From positions 1 through 9,549 of the forward strand of contig JAJQDF010000175.1 in NCBI GenBank assembly GCA_021202325.1: a DNA stretch of 9,549 nt, in the 5' to 3' direction. This stretch comes from Clostridiales bacterium. GTDB lineage: Bacteria; Bacillota; Clostridia; Lachnospirales; Anaerotignaceae. The position numbers were made by a program, and so were the translations under genes. Position 1 is the stretch's first letter. Every line of letters begins with the position of its first letter. Positions 1-6,878 of this stretch are shown here, piece after piece. The notes beneath the pieces are model-generated. The model worked only from the letters and a program-made list of their open reading frames with translations. It was not told the DNA's origin and made no database searches.

Positions 1-17
1 GTGCAGGAGATGATTTA

Positions 18-878
18 ATGATAAAATGTGAAAATTTATATACAGACCTTCATTGCCATTCAACAGCATCGGACGGAACATTCAGCCCGGCCGAAATTGC
101 AAGGCTTGCAAAAAATGCCGGCCTTACGTCAATTGCCTTGACTGACCACGATACAACGGACGGCCTCGATGAGTTTATGGCTGAGGGAAAACGCTTCGGC
201 GTTGAAACAATACCCGGAATTGAGTTTGCGGCAGGATATAAAAACACTGAGCTTCATATAGTTGGACTGTTTATAGACTACAAAAGCAAGGTGCTTTGCG
301 ACAGCATGGAGTACATTGTAAATGAAAGAAACGAAAGAAATAAAAAGATGATAAAGGCTCTGAACAGGCTTAATATCGATATTGCGATGGAGGACTTGGA
401 GGCAAATGCCGGAGGAAACATAATAACCAGGGCGCATTACGCCAATGTTCTTGTTAATAAGGGCTATGCAGTGAATAAGGAGGATGCCTTTAATAAATAT
501 ATTTCTGCCGGAAGACCGGGCTATGTAAAAAGGGAAACCCTTACACCAAAGAAATGTATTGAAACTATATTGAATTCCGAAGGAATACCCGTGCTTGCCC
601 ATGCCACACTTTACGGCTACGGCTATTTGGAGATACACAATCTTGTCGGCGAACTGAAGGAGTACGGCCTCATGGGGCTTGAAACCATATATTCCACCTA
701 TACCGAAAAACAGTCCGATGAGATTAGAAAGATCTGCGAATACTATAAGCTTCTTAAATCGGGAGGCAGTGATTTCCACGGTGCCAATAAGCCGGATATC
801 CAAATAGCGGTAGGCAGAGGAAACCTGAGAATACCCCAGGAGTTTGCCGAGAAAATGAAGGAAGCGCTGAAGTTATAA
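18..878 (+). CDS. PHP-domain phosphoesterase (RNase AM / nucleoside bisphosphate phosphatase type)
   Basis: A 286-residue metal-dependent phosphoesterase of the PHP family, close in length and layout to the E. coli YciV/TrpH (RNase AM) group. That group removes 5' nucleotides from short RNAs or hydrolyses 3',5'-nucleoside bisphosphates in the cytoplasm. The metal site can be read directly: H12 and H14 (DLHCHS), D19, D43-H44 (TDHDT), E69, H80, H195 (LAHAT), then D252 and H254 (SDFHG). A helical insert at about residues 95-190 is typical of this subgroup. The start is ATG at 18, preceded by AGGAGA at 5-10; this ATG shares its A with a TAA that closes a frame reading from base 1, which suggests coupling to an upstream gene. 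Family assignment is firm. The exact substrate (RNA ends or pAp-like nucleotides) is inferred from the family. The historical name TrpH does not imply a tryptophan role. Confidence 0.9.
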   Translation: MIKCENLYTDLHCHSTASDGTFSPAEIARLAKNAGLTSIALTDHDTTDGLDEFMAEGKRFGVETIPGIEFAAGYKNTELHIVGLFIDYKSKVLCDSMEYIVNERNERNKKMIKALNRLNIDIAMEDLEANAGGNIITRAHYANVLVNKGYAVNKEDAFNKYISAGRPGYVKRETLTPKKCIETILNSEGIPVLAHATLYGYGYLEIHNLVGELKEYGLMGLETIYSTYTEKQSDEIRKICEYYKLLKSGGSDFHGANKPDIQIAVGRGNLRIPQEFAEKMKEALKL

Positions 879-886
879 TTTAGGCT

Positions 887-941
887 CTCCCGCAGTATAA
901 ATGTATTAGAGAACTAAACTGATTATGTTTGTATGCGGGAG
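887..941 (+). promoter_or_regulatory. Inverted repeat that can hide the ribosome binding site of the next gene
   Basis: CTCCCGCA at 887-894 is the exact complement of TGCGGGAG at 934-941, an 8-bp stem with a 39-base loop. The 3' arm contains most of the GGGAGG (937-942) that lies 8 bases before the TTG start at 951. If the stem forms in the mRNA, translation of the membrane protein would be limited until it opens. The pairing is seen in the sequence; a regulatory role is inference. It begins only nine bases after the PHP gene stops and has no T-run, so it is not a good terminator. Confidence 0.45.
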
Positions 942-950
942 GATATTGAG

Positions 951-1382
951 TTGATAAGGCCTGATAAGAGGAATTCATCTAAAAAAGAAAAGAACAGCAA
1001 AAATGATATTAAAGAAAGCGGCGGTTCATTTATTGCTTCTGCCGTAAAAGGAATAGGCATAGGGCTCGGCATTACATGTATTGTGTTTGTTATCTGTGCT
1101 CTTGTGCTGACCTATACCGATGTCAGCGATGCCCATATCGGCATAGTATCCACAGTGTGTACGGCGGTGTCGGCACTTGCCGCAGGATTCATATGGGCGG
1201 CAGGAAGGGGCAAAAGCGGTCTCATTACCGGTATATTGGCAGGAATGGTATACTGCGTCGTTCTTTTAGCGGTAAGTCTTGCCGCAGGAGGAGGACCGCT
1301 GTCACTCGGAACGCTTACTTGTCTTGTTGTTTCGGCGGCCGGAGGCGGTATCGGAGGAATATTCGGAGTAAATGTCAAATAA
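951..1382 (+). CDS. Four-helix membrane protein, TIGR04086-like, upstream of SCIFF
   Basis: A 143-residue integral membrane protein of unknown function. It has a charged, Lys-rich N-terminal tail of about 25 residues, then four glycine/alanine-rich hydrophobic segments at roughly 33-55, 62-84, 91-112 and 119-140 with very short loops. Size, topology and position fit the clostridial putative membrane family TIGR04086, which I recall as often lying near the SCIFF peptide and its maturase. I chose the TTG at 951: a perfect GGGAGG (937-942) ends 8 bases before it. The upstream in-frame ATG at 933 has no ribosome binding site, and starting there would put GGGAGG inside the coding region. The gene sits 77 bases upstream of scfA on the same strand. 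A role in exporting, sensing or anchoring the peptide is possible but only guilt by association. Confidence 0.8.
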   Translation: MIRPDKRNSSKKEKNSKNDIKESGGSFIASAVKGIGIGLGITCIVFVICALVLTYTDVSDAHIGIVSTVCTAVSALAAGFIWAAGRGKSGLITGILAGMVYCVVLLAVSLAAGGGPLSLGTLTCLVVSAAGGGIGGIFGVNVK

Positions 1383-1397
1383 AAATTCATTTGGGAC

Positions 1398-1426
1398 TTT
1401 GCAAATGAGAAAATATATGTTACAAT
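1398..1426 (+). promoter_or_regulatory. Candidate promoter for scfA
   Basis: TTTGCA (1398-1403), a 17-base spacer and TACAAT (1421-1426), with TGT directly before the -10 forming an extended -10 element. Transcription would start near 1433, about 27 bases before scfA. The -35 overlaps a small inverted repeat (TCATTTG 1387-1393 / CAAATGA 1402-1408) that could be an operator or the 3' end structure of the preceding mRNA. Motif match only. Confidence 0.5.
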
Positions 1427-1459
1427 TGAAAAAATGTATTTTTTAGGGAGGTTACATAA

Positions 1460-1600
1460 ATGAAACACATCAAAACTTTAAATAACGCAATGCTTAAGGA
1501 ATCTCTTGTAAAGGGCGGATGCGGCGAATGCCAGACATCATGTCAGTCAGCTTGCAAGACCAGCTGCACAGTAGCTAACCAGCCTTGCGAAAACCGCTGA
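1460..1600 (+). CDS. scfA: SCIFF ranthipeptide precursor (six cysteines in forty-five residues)
   Basis: A 46-residue precursor peptide beginning MKHIKTLN and carrying exactly six cysteines at 21, 24, 28, 32, 36 and 43 in the sequence CGECQTSCQSACKTSC. This is the highly conserved core of the clostridial SCIFF family. In this family a radical SAM enzyme links cysteine sulfur to acceptor residues, giving thioethers (ranthipeptides); in the Clostridium thermocellum homologue CteA a Cys32-Thr37 link has been described, and this peptide has both C32 and T37. The N-terminal 20 residues are the leader recognised by the maturase. Start: ATG at 1460 with AGGGAGG at 1445-1451 and 8-base spacing. No cleavage protease or exporter is visible next to it. 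Solventogenic clostridia are reported to use ranthipeptides in population-density responses; whether that applies here is inference. Confidence 0.96.
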   Translation: MKHIKTLNNAMLKESLVKGGCGECQTSCQSACKTSCTVANQPCENR

Positions 1601-1654
1601 TAAGTTTGATTCAGCAGATTAGATTTTGTAAAACTTAATTTTAGAAAGTATATT

Positions 1655-1677
1655 GAGTGACGATTTTATCGTCACTC
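1655..1677 (+). promoter_or_regulatory. Perfect hairpin between scfA and scfB
   Basis: GAGTGACGAT (1655-1664), a TTT loop and ATCGTCACTC (1668-1677) form a flawless 10-bp stem in the 108-base gap between precursor and maturase. It is followed by TTGTACTG, not a T-run, so it is a poor intrinsic terminator. A likely role is to stabilise the 3' end of the scfA message or mark a processing or pausing point, so that far more peptide than enzyme is made. The structure is seen; the function is inferred. Confidence 0.6.
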
Positions 1678-1708
1678 TTGTACTGTATGGACGAAAGGAA
1701 GAAATTTT

Positions 1709-3085
1709 ATGCTTCACAAATTTTCCATGAACGGTATTAACGTTCTTATGGATATATTAAGCGGCGCTGTTCATGCTGTAGATGAGGTTGCCTATGATAT
1801 AGCCGACCTCTACCCTGAAAACGATATAGATGCGCTTTGTGAAAAATTTGCGGATAAGTATACAAGAGAGCAGATAAAAGAGGCTGTAGACGAGCTGGAA
1901 GAGCTTAAGGAGGCCGGTCTGCTTTACACAGAGGATGAATATGAGCAGGTTCTTGAGCAGGTTAAAAACCGTGCCCCGGTTGTTAAGGCACTCTGTCTTC
2001 ATGTTGCCCACGACTGTAATCTGAAATGCAAATATTGTTTTGCCGAGGAAGGCGAGTACCATGGAAAGCGTTCTCTTATGAGCACCGAAGTCGGCAAAAA
2101 GGCCATTGACTTCATAATAGCCAACAGCGGAAACCGAAGGAACCTTGAGGTTGACTTTTTCGGCGGCGAGCCACTTATGAATTGGCAGGTAGTCGAGGAT
2201 GTTGTTAAGTACGGCAGAGAACAGGAAAAGCTCCATGACAAGAACTTTAGATTCACTGTAACAACAAACGGCGTGCTTCTTGATGACGAAAAGCAGAAAT
2301 TCATAAACGAAAATATGCACAATGTGGTTTTGAGTCTTGACGGCAGAAAGGAAATAAACGACTTTATGCGTCCTAGAGCCGGCGGACAGGGCAGCTATGA
2401 CCTCATAGTTCCCAAGTTCCAGAAGCTTGCCGACAGCAGAAATCAGACAGACTATTATGTAAGAGGTACATTTACCCACTATAATCTTGATTTTTCAAAG
2501 GATGTGCTTCATTTTGCCGATGACCTTGGCTTTAAGCAGGTATCCGTTGAGCCTGTAGTTGCGGAAAGCACCGAGGACTATGCCATCAGAGAAGAGGACT
2601 TGGATACAATTTATGCCGAGTATGAAAAGCTTGCAGAGGAGCTTTATATAAGACATAAAACCGGCGAAAAGGATTTCAACTTTTTCCACTTCATGGTTGA
2701 TCTGACCGGCGGCCCTTGTGTAGCAAAAAGACTTTCCGGCTGTGAAAGCGGTACTGAATATCTGGCCGTTACTCCTGAGGGCGACCTCTATCCCTGCCAC
2801 CAGTTTGTAGGACAGGAAGAATTTAAAATGGGCAGTGTATTTACGGGAATCGAAAATAACGAATTGCGTGAAGAATTTGCTAACTGCAACGTGTATACAA
2901 AGCCGGACTGCAAAAATTGCTGGGCTAAGTTTTACTGCAGCGGCGGCTGTATGGCCAATGCCAGCCACTATGCCGGCAGTATAAATGGTACATATGATAT
3001 AGGTTGTAAGCTCCAGAGAAAGAGACTGGAATGTGCCATTATGATAAAGGCAAAGCTTATGCTTGATGAATTGGAAAGCAACTGA
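1709..3085 (+). CDS. scfB: SCIFF peptide maturase, radical SAM/SPASM thioether-forming enzyme
   Basis: A 458-residue radical S-adenosylmethionine enzyme that should install thioether crosslinks in the SCIFF peptide. Residues 1 to about 90 form the peptide-binding RRE-like domain (small, helical, acidic). The radical SAM core starts with the CxxxCxxC iron-sulfur ligands C103, C107 and C110; a GGEP motif at 152-155 binds the SAM methionine. The C-terminal SPASM domain has the expected cysteine-rich pattern (C337, C345, C363, C393, C401, C404, C410, C414, C433), enough for two auxiliary [4Fe-4S] clusters. Length and layout match the family member CteB. Start: ATG at 1709 with AAAGGAA at 1694-1700 and 8-base spacing. 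It is the second gene of the scfA-scfB unit and is followed by a strong terminator. Catalysis requires anaerobic, iron-sulfur-competent cytoplasm. Confidence 0.96.
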   Translation: MLHKFSMNGINVLMDILSGAVHAVDEVAYDIADLYPENDIDALCEKFADKYTREQIKEAVDELEELKEAGLLYTEDEYEQVLEQVKNRAPVVKALCLHVAHDCNLKCKYCFAEEGEYHGKRSLMSTEVGKKAIDFIIANSGNRRNLEVDFFGGEPLMNWQVVEDVVKYGREQEKLHDKNFRFTVTTNGVLLDDEKQKFINENMHNVVLSLDGRKEINDFMRPRAGGQGSYDLIVPKFQKLADSRNQTDYYVRGTFTHYNLDFSKDVLHFADDLGFKQVSVEPVVAESTEDYAIREEDLDTIYAEYEKLAEELYIRHKTGEKDFNFFHFMVDLTGGPCVAKRLSGCESGTEYLAVTPEGDLYPCHQFVGQEEFKMGSVFTGIENNELREEFANCNVYTKPDCKNCWAKFYCSGGCMANASHYAGSINGTYDIGCKLQRKRLECAIMIKAKLMLDELESN

Positions 3086-3093
3086 TATTAAAG

Positions 3094-3143
3094 AGGCCTT
3101 CCGCTTCAGCGAATAATCGTGAAGCAGAGGGCCTTTGTTTTTT
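3094..3143 (+). terminator. Intrinsic terminator after scfB, probably shared by convergent trpB2
   Basis: A long stem pairs 3094-3108 with 3120-3134 (14 of 15 positions pair; CCGCTTCA opposite TGAAGCAG), extended by an inner CGA/TCG pair, and is followed by TTGTTTTTT. The T-run reaches the stop codon of the convergent trpB2 gene (TAA, complement of 3142-3144), so the two transcription units meet here. Read from the minus strand the same hairpin is followed by only a weak T-tract (CTTTAATAT), so it should be stronger in the + direction. Confidence 0.88.
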
Positions 3144-4512
3144 AGTCTACCTTAGGCAGATTAGCAAAGCTCTTTTCAAGCTCTTCATCTGTGGGGATAT
3201 AGTCGCTCATTTCGCCGTTGTTGTATTTTTCATAGGCGGTCATGTCGAAATATCCTGTTCCTGTAAGACCGAAGAGTATTGTCTTTGCATCACCTGTCTT
3301 TTTGCATTCAAGTGCCTCATCAATGGCGGTTCTGATAGCGTGGCTGCTTTCGGGAGCAGGGAGTATGCCTTCTGTGCGTGCAAACTGTTCGGCTGCATCA
3401 AATACTGCCGTCTGCTCAACGGAGCGGGCTTCCATGAGTCCATCGTCATAAAGCTGTGAAAGTATGGAACTCATACCGTGATAGCGAAGACCTCCGGCAT
3501 GGTTAGGTGAAGGAATGAATCCGCTGCCGAGAGTATACATCTTTGCGAGAGGGCAAACCTTTCCTGTATCGCAGAAGTCGTAGGCGAATTTGCCTCTTGT
3601 GAAGCTGGGGCATGATGCGGGCTCAACGGCGATTATTCTGTAATCTGCTTCGCCTCTGAGTTTTTCACCCATGAACGGAGAGATAAGACCGCCGAGGTTT
3701 GAGCCGCCTCCGGCACAGCCTATGATTATATCGGGTTTAATTCCGTATTTATCGAGTGCGGCTTTAGCCTCAAGACCGATTATGGACTGGTGAAGAAGAA
3801 CCTGATTGAGTACGGAACCAAGCACATAGCGGTAGCCTTCGGTTGTTGTGGCGACCTCAACTGCTTCGGAAATTGCACATCCGAGGGAGCCTGTTGTTCC
3901 CGGGAATTCTTCGAGCATTTTTCTTCCGATATTGGTCGTATTTGACGGCGAAGGCGTAACGGATGCACCGTATGTGCGCATTACTTCACGGCGGAAAGGC
4001 TTTTGCTCGTAGGATACCTTTACCATATAAACTTTGCAGTCTATACCGAAGAAGGCGCAGGCCATTGAAAGGGCAGTTCCCCACTGACCGGCTCCTGTTT
4101 CGGTAGTTACGCCTTTAAGTCCCTGCTTTTTGGCATAATAGGCCTGGGCCAGGGCGGAGTTAAGCTTATGACTGCCGGAAGTGTTGTTTCCTTCGAATTT
4201 GTAATATATTTTTGCCGGAGTGCCGAGTGCTTTCTCAAGGTTGTATGCTCTCATCACAGGTGAGGGACGATACATTTTGTAAAAGTTCAGTATTTCCTCC
4301 GGAATATCAAAATACGCCGTTGTGTCATCCAGCTCCTGCTTTATCAGTTCGTCGCAGAATACAGGACGAAGCTCTTCAAATTTCATAGGCTGTAGTGTCC
4401 CTGGATTGAGCAGTGGTGCCGGTTTATTTTTCATATCGGCTCTAACGTTGTACCACTGGGTAGGTATTTCGCTTTCTTCAAGATAGATTTTGTAGGGAAT
4501 TTCTTTTGACAT
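3142..4512 (-). CDS. trpB2: TrpB2-type tryptophan synthase beta-like PLP enzyme
   Basis: A 456-residue pyridoxal-phosphate enzyme of the TrpB2 branch (tryptophan synthase beta-like), which makes tryptophan from indole and serine, usually without a TrpA partner. The N-terminal 80 residues, longer than in TrpB1 and including the PTQWYNV segment, are typical of TrpB2. Visible active-site features are the PLP lysine K116 in GSHKLNSA, the catalytic-type glutamate E138 in TETGAGQWG, and the phosphate-binding loop GGGSN at 268-272. Start: ATG at 4512 with AAAGGAG and 8-base spacing. No trpA or other trp gene is adjacent, so it may salvage indole made by other gut or soil bacteria, or pair with a trpA elsewhere. 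Expression is under the tryptophan T-box upstream, which independently supports a tryptophan role. Confidence 0.94.
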   Translation of the reverse strand: MSKEIPYKIYLEESEIPTQWYNVRADMKNKPAPLLNPGTLQPMKFEELRPVFCDELIKQELDDTTAYFDIPEEILNFYKMYRPSPVMRAYNLEKALGTPAKIYYKFEGNNTSGSHKLNSALAQAYYAKKQGLKGVTTETGAGQWGTALSMACAFFGIDCKVYMVKVSYEQKPFRREVMRTYGASVTPSPSNTTNIGRKMLEEFPGTTGSLGCAISEAVEVATTTEGYRYVLGSVLNQVLLHQSIIGLEAKAALDKYGIKPDIIIGCAGGGSNLGGLISPFMGEKLRGEADYRIIAVEPASCPSFTRGKFAYDFCDTGKVCPLAKMYTLGSGFIPSPNHAGGLRYHGMSSILSQLYDDGLMEARSVEQTAVFDAAEQFARTEGILPAPESSHAIRTAIDEALECKKTGDAKTILFGLTGTGYFDMTAYEKYNNGEMSDYIPTDEELEKSFANLPKVD

Positions 4513-4546
4513 AGTATTTTCTCCTTTCGATACTTAGTTTTTATAA

Positions 4547-4587
4547 TAAAAAAGCCCTCTTATCCTATATAATAGGACAAGAGAGCT
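4547..4587 (-). terminator. T-box-controlled terminator before trpB2
   Basis: On the minus strand 4587-4573 pairs with 4567-4553 over 15 positions (including two G-U wobbles) around a 5-base loop, followed by TTTTT and A/T-rich sequence. Its 5' arm uses the same bases (4573-4583) that form the 3' side of the antiterminator, so the two structures are mutually exclusive. Confidence 0.93.
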
Positions 4588-4823
4588 AAACTCCTGCGGT
4601 GCCACCTAAATTCATCTAATAAAAAGATGCTCCTCAACTGCATACCATCATATGCGCTCCATTATAACGTTCGGATTACGTCCTTCCTACTGGCTCAGCT
4701 TTCGGTCGGCCCTCATAAGTCCATTCGTCAGTCCATCATTGCCGCGCTCTCATCCTGCGCCGCTCTCTGTGAAATGATTGGGATTGATTACTTACCCTTA
4801 ATCGTTGGTTTATCTATAAACTT
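4547..4823 (-). promoter_or_regulatory. Tryptophan-specific T-box leader of trpB2
   Basis: The leader RNA carries the full T-box architecture. Stem I includes AGAGAG (about 4763-4768) and the specifier loop GAA-UGG-AC, with the Trp codon UGG at 4721-4723. A CCGAACGTTAT element follows in the middle of the leader. The antiterminator is formed by UAGG (4605-4608), a 7-base bulge UGGCACC (4598-4604), GCAGGAG (4591-4597), a loop, CUCUUGU (4577-4583) and CCUA (4573-4576). The UGGC in the bulge would pair with a GCCA tRNA acceptor end; bacterial tRNA-Trp has discriminator G73, so specifier and bulge agree. Uncharged tRNA-Trp should stabilise the antiterminator and let trpB2 be transcribed; charged tRNA allows the terminator at 4547-4587. 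This accounts for nearly all of the roughly 410-base gap between trpB2 and nadE. Confidence 0.93.
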
Positions 4824-4829
4824 AAACTT

Positions 4830-4858
4830 ATCGTACAATAGTTTGATGGTTTTGTCAA
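4830..4858 (-). promoter_or_regulatory. Promoter of the trpB2 T-box transcript
   Basis: On the minus strand TTGACA (4858-4853), a 17-base spacer and TACGAT (4835-4830): a consensus -35 and a good -10. Transcription should begin near 4823, giving a leader of about 310 bases before the trpB2 start. Confidence 0.82.
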
Positions 4859-4874
4859 GCAAAATGTGAAATTT

Positions 4875-4895
4875 AAAATAAGGCTTCCGAAAGCC
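4875..4895 (-). terminator. Terminator of nadE
   Basis: On the minus strand GGCTT-TCGG-AAGCC (4895-4882) is followed by TTATTTT, about 30 bases after the nadE stop. The stem is only 5 bp but has a stable TCGG-type loop. A T-run also precedes it (4896-4900), so an alternative longer fold with the upstream CCGACAGC is possible. It separates nadE from the trpB2 promoter just downstream. Confidence 0.65.
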
Positions 4896-4923
4896 AAAAA
4901 GCAAGCTGTCGGAGCTCTTGTTT

Positions 4924-6846
4924 TTATAATTCTTCCAGTTCTTCCATCCAGACTGTATTCATTGCATCGGAGGGCATTCGCCAGTCGCCCCTGGGCGAAA
5001 GGTTAATTGTGCCGACCTTGGGGCCGTCGGGAAGGCAGGAACGCTTGAACTGCTGGGAGAAAAATCTTCTGTAAAAATTTTTAAGCCACTTGAGTATAGT
5101 ATCGCTGTCATAAACTCCATTAAAAGCATTGAGTGCCAAATAGTATATCTTTCTCGGAGAAAATCCGCAGCGGACAACATAGTACAGGAAAAAATCATGG
5201 AGCTCATAGGGGCCGACAATTTCCTCTGTTTTCTGATTTATGTTGTTGTCCTTATCAGGCGGAAGAAGCTCCGGAGAAACAGGCGTATCGAGTATGTCCC
5301 TCAATACTTCGACTGCCTCAGAATCCAGATTTCCGAAACGTGATACCCAATCTACAAGTACTCTGACAAGGGTTTTTGGAACTCCGGAATTGACGCCGTA
5401 CATGGACATATGGTCGCCGTTATATGTCGCCCAGCCGAGAGCCAGCTCTGAAAGATCGCCGGTGCCCACGACAAGGCCGTTTTCTTTGTTGGCGAGATCC
5501 ATAAGAATCTGCGTTCTTTCCCTGGCCTGGGTGTTTTCGTAGGTTACATCGTGTATTTCAGGATTATGGCCTATGCTGTCAAAATGGAGCATGGAAGCTT
5601 CTCCGATGGGTATTTCCATTAATTTAACACCTAAAGCCTTCATAAGCGAAAGGGCGTTGTTGTATGTTCTGTCAGTGGTTCCAAATCCAGGCATGGTGAT
5701 TCCCAAAACAGTGCTTCTGTCAATTTTCAAATAGTCGCATACCTTGACCGCCACAAGCAAAGCCAGTGTTGAATCCAGTCCGCCGGATATGCCTATGACA
5801 AGGGACTTGGCGTTGGTGTGCATTACACGCTTAGCCAGACCGCCAACCTGTATGCTGAAAATGTCGCTGCATCTTCTGTTTAACGCATCGTCGTCATTGG
5901 GGACAAAGGGACGGGGACGAATATGACGCATAAGGTCGTTTTTTGGCCTGTCATAAAGCGGAAATGGAATTATATTTGCCTCGGGCGCATCAAAGTCGCC
6001 GTAGGTCATATTTTTTCGTCTGTCGTTAGCAAGAAGCTCGGTATCAATGTCGGAAATAATAAGCTCGTTTTCCAGCGAGAAACGGTCGCCCTCGTTGAGA
6101 ACAGAGCCGTTTTCGCATATTATTGAATGTCCGCTGAAAACCATGTCCTGGGTGGACTCGCCTATGCCTGCCGATGAATATATATAACCGCAAATGCATC
6201 TTGCTGACTGGTTGGACACAAGTGAAACCCGGTATTCATTCTTTGTGGCAAGCTCGTTGCTGGCGGATGTGTTGGCAATAATGAGAGCGCCTGAAAGTGT
6301 AAGGCTGCAGCTTGGAGGAATGTTAGCCCAGAGATCCTCGCATATCTCTATGCCGAATGTGAAATTCTCTATGCCTTCGGCGGCAAATACAAGGTTTGTG
6401 CCTATGGGAACGACCTGTCCGCAGAGGGAAATTCCTCCGTTTAAATTTTTGCCGCTTTTAAACCAGCGTTTTTCGTAGTATTCGCTGTAATTCGGTATAT
6501 ATGTCTTGGGAACGGAGCCGAGAATAACGCCGTCAAAAATAGCAGCAGAACAATTATAAAGACTGTTGCCGATATTTACCGGAAGGCCGACAACAACGGC
6601 GATGTTTTTGCCTTTTGTGGCCTCTGCTATGATTTCTAAGGCATTTTCCGCCGCAGTCAGCAGGGCAGACTGCATAAATAAGTCGGCACAGGTGTAGCCG
6701 GTTATGCAAAGCTCAGGAAATACAATAAGGTCAACATCCTTTAGCGATGCCGCATTTATGAGGCTTATTATTTCCCCGGCGTTATATTTACAATCGGCGA
6801 CCTTCAGCTTTGGTACAGCCGCCGCACATCTTACAAATCCGTACAT
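4924..6846 (-). CDS. nadE: Glutamine-dependent NAD+ synthetase
   Basis: A 640-residue two-domain enzyme for the last step of NAD+ synthesis: deamido-NAD+ + ATP + glutamine to NAD+. The N-terminal nitrilase-type glutaminase (about 1-290) has the E45-K114-C169 triad (FPELCITGY, PKTYIPNY, IEICEDLW); ammonia passes to the C-terminal synthetase (about 330-640). This has the ATP-pyrophosphatase P-loop SGGLDST at 354-360 and the TGDLSELALGWATYNGDH stretch at 462-479 that contacts substrate. Length and order match the large bacterial class (for example that of Mycobacterium tuberculosis), and both active sites look intact. Start: ATG at 6846 with GAGGAG and 8-base spacing; the residues that follow (MYGFVRCAAAVP) are the usual beginning. 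It is preceded by an unusual structured leader of about 235 nt and is apparently monocistronic. Confidence 0.97.
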   Translation of the reverse strand: MYGFVRCAAAVPKLKVADCKYNAGEIISLINAASLKDVDLIVFPELCITGYTCADLFMQSALLTAAENALEIIAEATKGKNIAVVVGLPVNIGNSLYNCSAAIFDGVILGSVPKTYIPNYSEYYEKRWFKSGKNLNGGISLCGQVVPIGTNLVFAAEGIENFTFGIEICEDLWANIPPSCSLTLSGALIIANTSASNELATKNEYRVSLVSNQSARCICGYIYSSAGIGESTQDMVFSGHSIICENGSVLNEGDRFSLENELIISDIDTELLANDRRKNMTYGDFDAPEANIIPFPLYDRPKNDLMRHIRPRPFVPNDDDALNRRCSDIFSIQVGGLAKRVMHTNAKSLVIGISGGLDSTLALLVAVKVCDYLKIDRSTVLGITMPGFGTTDRTYNNALSLMKALGVKLMEIPIGEASMLHFDSIGHNPEIHDVTYENTQARERTQILMDLANKENGLVVGTGDLSELALGWATYNGDHMSMYGVNSGVPKTLVRVLVDWVSRFGNLDSEAVEVLRDILDTPVSPELLPPDKDNNINQKTEEIVGPYELHDFFLYYVVRCGFSPRKIYYLALNAFNGVYDSDTILKWLKNFYRRFFSQQFKRSCLPDGPKVGTINLSPRGDWRMPSDAMNTVWMEELEEL

Positions 6847-6878
6847 AATGAAAACTCCTCTTTTTTATAAACTTACAT

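Noticed and set aside
4627..4869. An 80-codon + strand frame opposite the T-box
   Set aside because: It is the shadow of the T-box leader and promoter; no ribosome binding site and no family resemblance.
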